Origin: Treponema denticola
GTDB taxonomy: Bacteria > Spirochaetota > Spirochaetia > Treponematales > Treponemataceae
DNA: 64,000 bases
Assembly: GCF_024400535.1 (NCBI RefSeq)
Contig: NZ_CP038800.1
Coordinates: 2,418,001 to 2,482,000 of the forward strand
Direction: 5' to 3'
In this document: piece after piece, positions 52,699 through 61,081 of the stretch
Position numbering within the stretch: position 1 is the first letter of the stretch
Layout: each line of letters opens with the position of its first letter
Program-made: the position numbers and the translations under genes
The notes under the pieces: generated by a model
Told to the model about the DNA's origin: nothing
Databases searched by the model: none
The model's input: the letters and a program-made list of their open reading frames with translations, nothing else

Positions 52699-55506
52699 TT
52701 ACTTAGATTTTTTTGCAGTCTTCTTCCTGACAGAAGAAGCCTTTTTAGCTGATGCAGGCTTTGCCTTTACAGCTTTTTTTTCGGGTGCCTGCTTTTTTTC
52801 GGCCGATTTAGGTGCTGCCGAAGAAGGCTTTCGCGAAACAAGAGCTTTAGGCTCAAGCTTTATCCCTGCTTTTTCCGCATTCTCCAGTTCAGCCTGTGCA
52901 ATCGAAAGGAGAGCAATCGGTACGGAATATGATGAACATGAAACATAGTTCAATCCTGCTTCCATACAGAAGCGTACGTTTTCGGGACGGGCACCGTGTT
53001 CACCGCAAAGACCTAAGTGCAAATCGGGGCGGGTAAGTTTACCGCGCTGAATTGCAATTTCGATTAAGTCCCTTACACGGCTGTCAAGCACTGCAAAGGG
53101 GTTTCCGTCGATAAGGTCGTACATGGTGTAGTCAGGCATAAAGCTGTTAAAGTCATCTCTCGAAAGACCTAATGTTGTTTGAGTCAAGTCGTTGGTTCCG
53201 AAAGAGAAGAACTGTGCATATTTTGCAATTTCATCGGCACTTAAGGCAGAAGCCGGAAGCTCGATCATAGTTCCAACCTTGTAATCAAGGTCTCCGCCTT
53301 TTACGGCAGCTTTAACCTCTTCGGCAATAGCATCGATACCTAAATAAGCATGACCTTCAATCTTCTTTCCGTAAATAATTTGCTTTAATTCTCTAAAGTT
53401 CATTATAAGAGGAATCATAATTTCAGGTCTTACATCCACTTTTTCTTTTTTTAGCTTATATGCGGCTTCAAAAATAGCCCTTATCTGCATAGCATAAATT
53501 TCAGGATAGCTTATGGCAATTCGGCAGCCTCTGTGACCAAGCATAGGGTTGATTTCGGAAAGTTTTTCAATTTCCGCAGTCAAGTCTTTTTTGCTTACCT
53601 TTTTCCTTTGAGCCGTCAAGTATTTTACAAAACCGTCAAGCTCAAGATCATTATGAGGCAAGAACTCGTGGAGAGGAGCATCCAACAAGCGGATAGTAAC
53701 CTCTTTGCCGTTCATAGCCTTAAAGATTCCGTAGAAATCTTCCGTTTGTACTTTTTGAAGTTTATCAAGCACCTTTTTTCTTTCAGCTTCGCTTGGAGCT
53801 AAAATCATTTCGCGGAAGGTGTTTATTCTCTTTTCATTAAAGAACATGTGTTCGGTTCGGCAAAGACCTATACCTTCAGCACCGAAATCCAAAGCAAGCT
53901 GAGCATCACGAGGACTGTCAGCATTGGCTCTTACATGGAAATTGGATAGGAAGCTTTTTGCAAGGCTTATAAAGTCCAAAAGGCCTGATGTTTCGGGATC
54001 GGGCTCAATCAGTTTTGCTTCACCGAAATAAACTGTAGAATCCCCATAATAAGGAACATTGAGCGTAATATAATCGCCTTCGTTTATTGTAACACCTTCA
54101 ATAACGGCCTTCTTTCCGCTTATCTTCATATCGGGGCGTACAAGAGATATTTTACCGTACTGACGGGCAACAACGGAAGCATGGGCCGAATAACCGCCTT
54201 CATTCGATATAACACCTGTAGAAACCTCTATACCTTTTACGTCTCCTGCATAGGTTGCAGGCATACAGAGAATACATCTTGTGTCCATACCTTGAAGTTT
54301 TGCAGCTCTTTGAGCTTCGATAAGGGAGTCGGCAGTAAAATAGACCCTTCCTACAGCAGCTCCCGGAGCACCTGCTATACCGCCCTTTGAAGATTTCATA
54401 CCCTTTGTACTCATGATATCTATAACGGGATGTAGGATTTCATTTAGCTGACCGGGCTTAACGGCTCGTACAACATATTCGGCATCTACTATTTTTCTAT
54501 TATATAAATCAAGCAAAATCTGAACCATCGAGATGGTGCTCTTAGCTTCAACCGATTTTTGTTCGATAAGCCAAAGTCTTCCGGCCTCGATTGTAAAGCG
54601 GATATTGCGGATATCCTTTGTATAATCTTCAAGCTGCCATGCAATCTGCTGGAATTGTTTTAAATATTCGGGCTTTATTGAGTTAATATCTTTACCTACG
54701 GCATTTACCTCATTGAATTTTTCGGCAAAGAACTGACCTTGTAATTTTTTCTCTCCGTTTACGATATTTCGGCTAAAGAAGGAGCCTGAATATGAATCCT
54801 TTCCATAGTTTCCGTAAACCATGGGCTGAATCAAAAGAGCCACATCATGGTCGGTATCTTCTTCGAGGGTTAAAAGGCGGGCGATAAGGCGGATTGACTC
54901 TTCAAGCTGAACTTGACAATCATCAAAAAAATGTTTGGGTAAGAACTTGGAATACTTATCCATGATAGCACCCGGTTTTAAACCTATTTTACCCATCTTC
55001 ATTGATTCTTTTATGTCATGCAAGGCTTTTTCCAAATCTTTAACTTTCTGCTCATTTTTTTCTAATTCTTCGATTTTTAGAACAACGGTTAAAATTCCAT
55101 TAAGCAAAAACAGAACTTCATTTGCAGCAAAATCTTCACCGACATTTTCTTGAAATCCTATTACCGTATCCTTGGTAAGACCGAAGTTATGAAGGGTGGG
55201 ATAGCTGGTGATAAGCATATTAGGTGAAATAACCAACTTCAAAAGTAATGGAGACTCATCATCGCCGTATTTCTTTTTAACCTCTGCACCGAATTTTGTT
55301 AAATAAGGAGATATTTCCGAATAGATGTCAGCATCCCCTATGTCCTGCATTACGGAAGCATCTATGATAATACCCGGCAAGATGGGAAGTTTTAGCTCTG
55401 CAAATTCGTTTGCCTGCCTTCCTCGAATACCTAATAAGTTTTTATCAACTTTTTTGCCTACGGTTTCTTTACTGTTAAAAAAATGGATATTGTTTGATAT
55501 TTTCAC
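52699..55506 (-). CDS. ppdK: PPDK-like protein with degenerate ATP-grasp domain and basic tail
   Basis: 935 residues, about 60 longer than usual because of a Lys/Ala/Pro/Ser-rich tail (from about 880). The phosphohistidine domain (GGYSAHASVVAR, His near 441) and PEP/pyruvate barrel (ADSPRDAQLALDFGAEGIGLCRTEHMFF in pieces, MLGHRGCRIAISYPE, FFSFGTNDLTQTTLG, GLCGEHGA with the catalytic Cys near 832) look intact. The N-terminal ATP-grasp domain is not: the LLGGKGAGL motif is LLGIRGRQA, SVRSGA with its ATP-binding Arg is LKLVIS, and DIEFTIE...LQTR is NIRFTIE...IEQK. Annotated PPDK in T. pallidum (Tp0746) at this position; here true dikinase activity is doubtful. Neighbours are an HPr-like protein and cfpA. 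Confidence 0.88.
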   Translation of the reverse strand: MKISNNIHFFNSKETVGKKVDKNLLGIRGRQANEFAELKLPILPGIIIDASVMQDIGDADIYSEISPYLTKFGAEVKKKYGDDESPLLLKLVISPNMLITSYPTLHNFGLTKDTVIGFQENVGEDFAANEVLFLLNGILTVVLKIEELEKNEQKVKDLEKALHDIKESMKMGKIGLKPGAIMDKYSKFLPKHFFDDCQVQLEESIRLIARLLTLEEDTDHDVALLIQPMVYGNYGKDSYSGSFFSRNIVNGEKKLQGQFFAEKFNEVNAVGKDINSIKPEYLKQFQQIAWQLEDYTKDIRNIRFTIEAGRLWLIEQKSVEAKSTISMVQILLDLYNRKIVDAEYVVRAVKPGQLNEILHPVIDIMSTKGMKSSKGGIAGAPGAAVGRVYFTADSLIEAQRAAKLQGMDTRCILCMPATYAGDVKGIEVSTGVISNEGGYSAHASVVARQYGKISLVRPDMKISGKKAVIEGVTINEGDYITLNVPYYGDSTVYFGEAKLIEPDPETSGLLDFISLAKSFLSNFHVRANADSPRDAQLALDFGAEGIGLCRTEHMFFNEKRINTFREMILAPSEAERKKVLDKLQKVQTEDFYGIFKAMNGKEVTIRLLDAPLHEFLPHNDLELDGFVKYLTAQRKKVSKKDLTAEIEKLSEINPMLGHRGCRIAISYPEIYAMQIRAIFEAAYKLKKEKVDVRPEIMIPLIMNFRELKQIIYGKKIEGHAYLGIDAIAEEVKAAVKGGDLDYKVGTMIELPASALSADEIAKYAQFFSFGTNDLTQTTLGLSRDDFNSFMPDYTMYDLIDGNPFAVLDSRVRDLIEIAIQRGKLTRPDLHLGLCGEHGARPENVRFCMEAGLNYVSCSSYSVPIALLSIAQAELENAEKAGIKLEPKALVSRKPSSAAPKSAEKKQAPEKKAVKAKPASAKKASSVRKKTAKKSK

Positions 55507-55516
55507 TTTTTACTCC

Positions 55517-56545
55517 TTAAAATAGATTTAAAACGGTATCAGGCGAGCCGCGCAAAAAAGCTTCAAACATAGGGCTGGCACCCTGCCTAAAATATTTTGA
55601 TAACTTTGAAAGGTCGTTAATTTCTTCTGCAGAAACGGCAAATTGAATTGTACTTCCGTGTTTAACCTTTCCCCATTTAAATAAGGTATTTATATCTACA
55701 ATACGCTCTCCGTCATAGTAAACCATAACTTCGGCATCTTGGTATTTTGCAGTATAACTTCGGATAATCCTCTTCCATGCTTCAACATTTCCGTTATGGA
55801 AAAGCTCATTTGAAACAGGCACGGAAACAAGCTGAGACATTTTTTTAGGTCCTGTAGAAACGGCAGTGGGTCTTTCCAGATGTGAGGGAACCGAACTTGA
55901 CTGCACTTTAGCTGCAACAGCAACAGGTGCAGCAGCTTTTTTAGCCGGCCGTTTAACAGCCTGTCTTTTTGCCTTTGCGGGAGCAGTTTTTTTAGGCTCA
56001 ACATATACAAATGGACCTGTTTTTACCGATGCAGGTACGGAACAAGCCTTTTTTTCAAATAATTTTCGAATAGCGGAAATAACGGAATCGGCAATACCGG
56101 CATCAATAGCACCCTTGTCTTGCTTACCGACATATATCAAAAGCAGCTCATTTTTTCTAAAACCTTGGATAACAGGAGCTGCATCAGGATTTTTCGGGTT
56201 TATAACAATAAAACCCAAATCAGGATGATCATAACCGAAAACCAAATCAACGCCTGTCCATTTGGCAAGCTCGGCAACAAATGATGATGCATCATCTAAA
56301 ATAAATTTTAAATTTTCAGATACAACTTTATAATTCCATTTATCAAGTAGAGAAACCGAAAGAATTGATCTAACTTGTTCAGGTTTTACCGTTTGTTCCC
56401 TTATCATAACGTTTATCTTGTCAGCAATATTCTCTTTAGGATTGCAATCATCTAAAATTTCGATAACAGACTGAATATGTTTAACTGAAGCATTAAAATC
56501 AGTCTTGTTAGCAAGCGGAACAAAAAAATTAGTCATATTAACCAT
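55517..56545 (-). CDS. Filament-cluster protein with HPr-like C-terminal domain
   Basis: 342 residues from ATG 56545 (AAGGAG 5 bp upstream). The first ~165 residues form an unrecognised alpha-beta domain (WTGVDLVFGYDHPDLGFIVIN). A Lys/Ala/Pro linker follows (KKTAPAKAKRQAVKRPAKKAA at about 193-213, in part). The last ~105 residues read like HPr: SVPVSNELFHNGN, then SYTAKYQDAEVMVYYDGERIVDINTLFKWGKVKHGSTIQFAV (in pieces), matching the V-N-E-L-H, F-x-S-D-I and N-A-K-S-I-x-L-L-x-L-G patterns. Of the phospho-site HARPA only the His may remain. It lies 10 bp upstream of the PPDK-like gene and downstream of cfpA, as Tp0747 does. Confidence 0.75.
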   Translation of the reverse strand: MVNMTNFFVPLANKTDFNASVKHIQSVIEILDDCNPKENIADKINVMIREQTVKPEQVRSILSVSLLDKWNYKVVSENLKFILDDASSFVAELAKWTGVDLVFGYDHPDLGFIVINPKNPDAAPVIQGFRKNELLLIYVGKQDKGAIDAGIADSVISAIRKLFEKKACSVPASVKTGPFVYVEPKKTAPAKAKRQAVKRPAKKAAAPVAVAAKVQSSSVPSHLERPTAVSTGPKKMSQLVSVPVSNELFHNGNVEAWKRIIRSYTAKYQDAEVMVYYDGERIVDINTLFKWGKVKHGSTIQFAVSAEEINDLSKLSKYFRQGASPMFEAFLRGSPDTVLNLF

Positions 56546-56566
56546 AATTACTCCTTTTTTAAGCAA

Positions 56567-56598
56567 AAGCCCCCGAAACGGGGTTGTTCCAGGGGCTT
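56567..56598 (-). terminator. Terminator or attenuator between cfpA and the HPr-like gene
   Basis: On the minus strand 56592-56598 pairs with 56567-56573, enclosing a CCCC/GGGG hairpin, and TTTT follows. It could allow high cfpA and lower downstream expression. Confidence 0.6.
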
Positions 56599-56632
56599 AA
56601 ATTTTTAATCAGTTAAGCTCTAAAATCCTAAA

Positions 56633-58678
56633 TTAGATTTCTTTAATTCCTGATTTAGCCTTTCGTCGGCCTCGTCCTGAATCAACAGAGCCTGCTTTTT
56701 TTGCTTTAACAGCGCCGCTCTTCGGGCCTCGGCGTTTGGCCGGAGCGCTTACAGCTTCAGCTGCAGGAGCTTCAATAGCAGGTGTGCTGTTCAGCATATC
56801 GATAAACTGAGAGCGGCCTGCAGCTCCACTGGCTTTAGGATCATCTTCTGCAGTAGCAAAGCTCTGTGCGATATCGGCGCGGACTGTGGATCGTCGGCGG
56901 CTGAACGAAGCAAATGCTGCGTCGGCAAAGCCTTTTGATACACCGTGCAAGAATTCGTTGAGCACGTTGGCCATTCCGTCCAATGTAGCCTTCTTTCTCT
57001 TGATAGATGTAATATCGATATCAAGCAAGAGACCGGGCTGGATATGGAAGGGGTTGATTAAATAATCGAATTTGTTGAATTCTGCTTCTAAGAAAGAAAG
57101 TCTGTCTTCGATAACACGTCTTTCGATAGGATATTGATAATCATATAGATCCTTCATTCTGCGGCGCATGATGATGAGCTTCTTGCGGAGCTTATCTTTT
57201 TCGTAGACATAGGTTCTGTTCATCTTTTCAACTTCAGTTTCCGGAGCTTTAACAAAGGAGATTTCATCCCAAACCTTAGCGGTATCTTCGTATACGGGTT
57301 CACCGGACTGATCCTTGTACTTTCGCTTGATGAATTTCTTGTAGTTGGCAGCCAAATCGTTAAAGTCTGTGATCTTGGTCATAAACTTGGATTTGTCGTA
57401 TGTAGCTCTTACTACATCCCACAAGTGCTGAATTTCAGTTTCAAAAGAGCTCATCATTACTTCATAAGCCTGTCTTTCCGAAATTAACTGAGCATTGTCA
57501 TAGTACTTGAGGCGGATCTGGTATCTTTCATCAGGAAGATTGGCGATATCCGTATCATCATATTCGCGTAAGATTAACTCACGGGCATTCTTTAAGTTTT
57601 CGATATACTGATATCCCATCTTTGATGTGTCAAGGATTGAAGTAATCGAGTTGATAGCCGTGTTAAATCCGCGGTTTCTGATGTTTTCAAGATCGATGAT
57701 CTTTTTGATGTTTTCTCTAACATTGAGCTGATCAAAGGTTTCAGGATCGATTTCAGCTCTTAAGTTATTGATTCTTTCCATAAGCTGCTTGGATACTACA
57801 TCGTATCGCTTGCTCTTGGGATTCTCAATATCATCATCAGTGATATCTTTTACCTTATCGATTTTTGCAAAAACGATTTCTCCGTCAGACAATTCATCCA
57901 ATCCCTGATCAATTCTCTTGTCCTTTATCTTCTCAATTTCCTTGTCAATTACATCCATATAGTGGTTTGACAAGAGGTCTTTAATAAGATATTCGACTGT
58001 CGACTGATACTGGAAGATCGGGCTTATAAGTTCCGTATCAAGAATGTTTACGGAAAGCTTAACATCGGTTACAGTCTTTGGTTTGTAGAGGTTGTCTTTA
58101 AATGCACACTTTACGATTGAGTATGCGTTTTCACCTCGAACGAAAGCACCTACGTCCGTCTTCTGCCTTAACAATGAGTTTGTTAAAGTCTCCAAATCAT
58201 TAACACCGCGCTGTACGTGACCCTGTAAGTGTCCGTACATGTTTACAATCGATTTTTCGATTTCGCCTGTGTTAAACTTGTCAGCACCGCCGACTGCATC
58301 AAGAAGGTTTGCGATTTCTTTCGGAGTATAGCGGTCTAAAACCTTCATTTCTTCCCGATCGATAAATCCTCGTACCTTTTTGAGCATTTCATCTTCAGCC
58401 GTTACCATGTATCGGTTGAACATGTTCTGGTAGTTCTGGTTAAAGTAGTTATACAGCTTTTCCTTAACGCCGCCCATTACGTCTAATCTTTCAAGAACTT
58501 CTTTGGGAAGCTTTGTGGTCAAGTGGTGTAACACTTTATTTGTTTCTTCTTCAATCAGCTGATTAACTTCTTTCTGCTGATCTCGATAGTCTTGAGCCAA
58601 TGAGTTCCTAGAACCGACAGCACTGGGCTTCTCGGGATGGAATACATTCGGGCTCTGTGGTAGATCTAAATTTGCCAT
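56633..58678 (-). CDS. cfpA: Cytoplasmic filament protein A
   Basis: 681 residues, close to the 678 reported for treponemal CfpA. Highly charged and largely helical, with long heptad-like stretches ([41 protein letters not shown]), no signal peptide and no membrane segment. The end is low-complexity and basic ([26 protein letters not shown]). CfpA forms the ribbon of cytoplasmic filaments running under the flagella along the cell and needed for normal cell division and chromosome separation in T. denticola. Strong AAGGAG and its own promoter at 58739-58766 fit abundant expression. Head of the cluster with the two genes below. Confidence 0.95.
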   Translation of the reverse strand: MANLDLPQSPNVFHPEKPSAVGSRNSLAQDYRDQQKEVNQLIEEETNKVLHHLTTKLPKEVLERLDVMGGVKEKLYNYFNQNYQNMFNRYMVTAEDEMLKKVRGFIDREEMKVLDRYTPKEIANLLDAVGGADKFNTGEIEKSIVNMYGHLQGHVQRGVNDLETLTNSLLRQKTDVGAFVRGENAYSIVKCAFKDNLYKPKTVTDVKLSVNILDTELISPIFQYQSTVEYLIKDLLSNHYMDVIDKEIEKIKDKRIDQGLDELSDGEIVFAKIDKVKDITDDDIENPKSKRYDVVSKQLMERINNLRAEIDPETFDQLNVRENIKKIIDLENIRNRGFNTAINSITSILDTSKMGYQYIENLKNARELILREYDDTDIANLPDERYQIRLKYYDNAQLISERQAYEVMMSSFETEIQHLWDVVRATYDKSKFMTKITDFNDLAANYKKFIKRKYKDQSGEPVYEDTAKVWDEISFVKAPETEVEKMNRTYVYEKDKLRKKLIIMRRRMKDLYDYQYPIERRVIEDRLSFLEAEFNKFDYLINPFHIQPGLLLDIDITSIKRKKATLDGMANVLNEFLHGVSKGFADAAFASFSRRRSTVRADIAQSFATAEDDPKASGAAGRSQFIDMLNSTPAIEAPAAEAVSAPAKRRGPKSGAVKAKKAGSVDSGRGRRKAKSGIKEI

Positions 58679-58738
58679 TCCTAACTCTCCTTACTTTTAG
58701 CAATTTTGTTTAATTACAATATATATCACTATTATATA

Positions 58739-58766
58739 ATTATAAACATATTTTGCAGAATGTAAA
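58739..58766 (-). promoter_or_regulatory. Promoter of cfpA
   Basis: TTTACA (58761-58766), 16-bp spacer, TATAAT (58739-58744) on the minus strand, about 60 bp before cfpA. Confidence 0.6.
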
Positions 58767-58845
58767 GAGTTTTTATTTAAAGTTGATGATTTTTTTTCAA
58801 ATATGTTATATAATAGTGTGTATAGAGCATAAAAAAGGAGTATTT

Positions 58846-59508
58846 ATGAAAATTAAAAAGCTTATTTTTATATTTTTGCTTTTAGCAGGAGTTTTATTTA
58901 ATTTAAATGCAGGTGAAAGAACAATGCCTATTGATATGATTATTATGATTGACAAGTCATTATCTATGCAGGATCCGGGCAAATTCGACAGCCTAAAGCA
59001 ATGGGTTCTTGATGAATTAATAGACCAAATTATAATCACCGGAGATTGGATAAGCATTTATCAGTTTTATGAAAATCCGGAACATTTGCTGTCAATTGAA
59101 GTAAAAGACCGTAATGATACCAATAAAATAATAAAAACAATAAATTCAATTGTACCGAATGGAAGATTTACCGATGTAGGAAGGGCTCTGGATAAAATAC
59201 AGGAAGCCGTAAACCAAAGAGGCGAAAACGGAAGGTATAAGGTTCTTTTTATGTTAACGGATTTGGAACAAGATGCTCCTATGACATCCAAATACAGCGG
59301 AAAGCAAAAAAAATTCTCAAGCCCTTATTTAATTGAATCAAGGATTATTAAGCATGAAAATTGGTATGAAATTACAGTTGATATGGGACTTCAGGAAAGG
59401 GTAGTCAAAACAAGCAAAGAACTTTTTTCGGATATATTGAAAAATCAAAACACTGAAAGAGTACATGCAGACGAAACTAAGGCTTTAATCAAAAAAAATA
59501 ATCCATAA
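58846..59508 (+). CDS. Exported von Willebrand factor A domain protein (Tp0750-like)
   Basis: 220 residues from ATG 58846, set by AAGGAG 5 bp upstream. Signal peptide (KKLIFIFLLLAGVLFNLNAG). The vWFA domain shows the metal-ion-dependent adhesion site: DKSLS (DxSxS) near residue 33, the Thr-Asp of GRFTDVGRAL and the Asp of FMLTDLEQD. The size and position next to cfpA and the Tp0751-type gene match T. pallidum Tp0750, reported to bind coagulation proteins and degrade fibrin. The host activity is only inferred by orthology. It is divergent from cfpA. Confidence 0.85.
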   Translation: MKIKKLIFIFLLLAGVLFNLNAGERTMPIDMIIMIDKSLSMQDPGKFDSLKQWVLDELIDQIIITGDWISIYQFYENPEHLLSIEVKDRNDTNKIIKTINSIVPNGRFTDVGRALDKIQEAVNQRGENGRYKVLFMLTDLEQDAPMTSKYSGKQKKFSSPYLIESRIIKHENWYEITVDMGLQERVVKTSKELFSDILKNQNTERVHADETKALIKKNNP

Positions 59509-59530
59509 AAAATAAGGATCTTGCAGGGAT

Positions 59531-61012
59531 ATGTTTAAACGTATAATTTATATTCTTTCGGCTATTGCGATACTAAGCATTATAAGCTTTTTGATTTATT
59601 TTAAATTTATAAATTCAAATATAAAAACAGAAAAGAAAATTATTGCTAAAACAATAATTCCTATGGTTCCTTCTCAAACCAATAATGACGAAAAAAAAAC
59701 CGAAGCCTATACAGCCAATACGGATGCAAAAATATTTTTGGAATTATTTAATGATGAGGTATTTATTGATGCAATTTCGGATGACCTAAACGAAGACGGT
59801 ATTGAAGATCAAGTTATTGCCGTAAAAAAACTATTGGATCCTTTTTTATATCTCATTATTTCAATTCAAAACCCTATAACCCAAAAATGGGAAAGAGTTG
59901 AGGAAATAAGAACATCAATTACTCAGCCCAAATCCCTTTCTTTCTATATTATGAATTTGGCAAAAGATCCTAAAACCCTTGTTTACTCCGGTATGACATC
60001 AGATAATAGGCAAGTCTTATCACTTCAAACCCTTAAAAAAGGCAAGGATGAAGCTATTCAAATTCTGCAAATAGCCGATTTACATGCAGACATGCAGATT
60101 CAGATTAGGGAAATTGAACATTTTGAAGAAGGTCTTCCCAGCCTATCTGCATACCGCGTATATACATATAATTCAGATCAATCCGCTCCTAATACTTTAA
60201 ATCAAATTGAAACGGAATATACATGGAATGCAAAAACACAAAAATATGAAGAGGGGCCTAAAAAGCTAATTCCGGGAGAAAAAATTGAAATCCAGCTTTT
60301 ACGAAAACTTCAAAGCGGAAGCATGGAATCCTTTATCGATTTTTTATCAGGGTTATGGTTTAGGGCAGACGGGAGCAAAGAAGCAGGGAGAAGCATTTAT
60401 TTTGACAAAAACGATAATAACATAGTATTTAATTTAGATAACGTAGAAGAAATATACCAAATAAAAACAACCTTACCTCGACGATACGGTTTATTTTTTA
60501 CAACAAACAACAAATCCATTCCCAATATCATAAGACGTGTAGAACTAGAAATTAAAGGGGTAGATGAAATTCAAGTACGTGTAATAGAAGACGTAGCTAG
60601 AATTAAATTCGGAACGGAATCCCTTTGGAACGGTCATTATAAGAAAAACATTAATCTTCCTGCCATAAGCGCAAATCAAAAAGAAAATAGCCCGGAAAAA
60701 GTAAAAAAAATGCTGTCTAAATCTTTAAATCAATGGAAAAAAGCTGACGGCAATAAAATTTTACAACTTGAAGGAAATTCTTATTCTCTTCAAGAAGCTG
60801 AAGATATTGAAACCGGTTATTTTAGCATAATGGAAATAAATGAAAAAATTATACTACAAATGAAATCCAATCAAAATATAAACAAATTCTATCTAGTGGA
60901 ATTAAAAGAGAAAAATAATACTCAGCAAATGACATTAACGAAAATTAAATTAAACATAAATGATATAATCCCTACCGGGGATGAGCCTGTCATATTTGAA
61001 AGAGATATTTAA
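59531..61012 (+). CDS. Tp0751 (pallilysin) orthologue with a longer N-terminal domain, no HEXXH
   Basis: 493 residues. One N-terminal transmembrane or signal-anchor helix (about 5-24), no lipobox. Residues about 75-110 hold a Ca-binding-like loop (SDDLNEDGIEDQ). Residues about 270-375 match T. pallidum Tp0751 as I remember it: SGLWF, FDKNDN, then VRVIEDVARIKFG and SLWNGHY, against its VRAVEDVARLKIG and SMWDGQY. At the position of the HEXXH-type sequence of Tp0751 this protein has VDEIQV, so the proposed protease motif is absent. The rest (about 390-493) is an extra beta-rich segment. It may bind host matrix; protease activity is unlikely by this motif. Confidence 0.82.
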   Translation: MFKRIIYILSAIAILSIISFLIYFKFINSNIKTEKKIIAKTIIPMVPSQTNNDEKKTEAYTANTDAKIFLELFNDEVFIDAISDDLNEDGIEDQVIAVKKLLDPFLYLIISIQNPITQKWERVEEIRTSITQPKSLSFYIMNLAKDPKTLVYSGMTSDNRQVLSLQTLKKGKDEAIQILQIADLHADMQIQIREIEHFEEGLPSLSAYRVYTYNSDQSAPNTLNQIETEYTWNAKTQKYEEGPKKLIPGEKIEIQLLRKLQSGSMESFIDFLSGLWFRADGSKEAGRSIYFDKNDNNIVFNLDNVEEIYQIKTTLPRRYGLFFTTNNKSIPNIIRRVELEIKGVDEIQVRVIEDVARIKFGTESLWNGHYKKNINLPAISANQKENSPEKVKKMLSKSLNQWKKADGNKILQLEGNSYSLQEAEDIETGYFSIMEINEKIILQMKSNQNINKFYLVELKEKNNTQQMTLTKIKLNINDIIPTGDEPVIFERDI

Positions 61013-61018
61013 AATACT

Positions 61019-61047
61019 TTGACATTAAAGATAAAACAGAGTATAAT
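61019..61047 (+). promoter_or_regulatory. Promoter of the rhodanese lipoprotein gene
   Basis: Perfect TTGACA (61019-61024), 17-bp spacer, perfect TATAAT (61042-61047). The ATG lies 34 bp further on with GGAG before it. Confidence 0.9.
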
Positions 61048-61081
61048 TGATTTCACTTAATTGATGCTTATGGAGATCGGT

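Noticed and set aside
58783..58814. TTGATG / TATAAT pair before the vWFA gene as its promoter
   Set aside because: The spacer is 20 bp, too long for a confident call; -10 alone is good but the -35 is unclear.
60097..60120. REIEHF in the Tp0751 orthologue as a degenerate HEXXH zinc motif
   Set aside because: It is outside the region aligning with Tp0751 and lacks the first His; probably chance.
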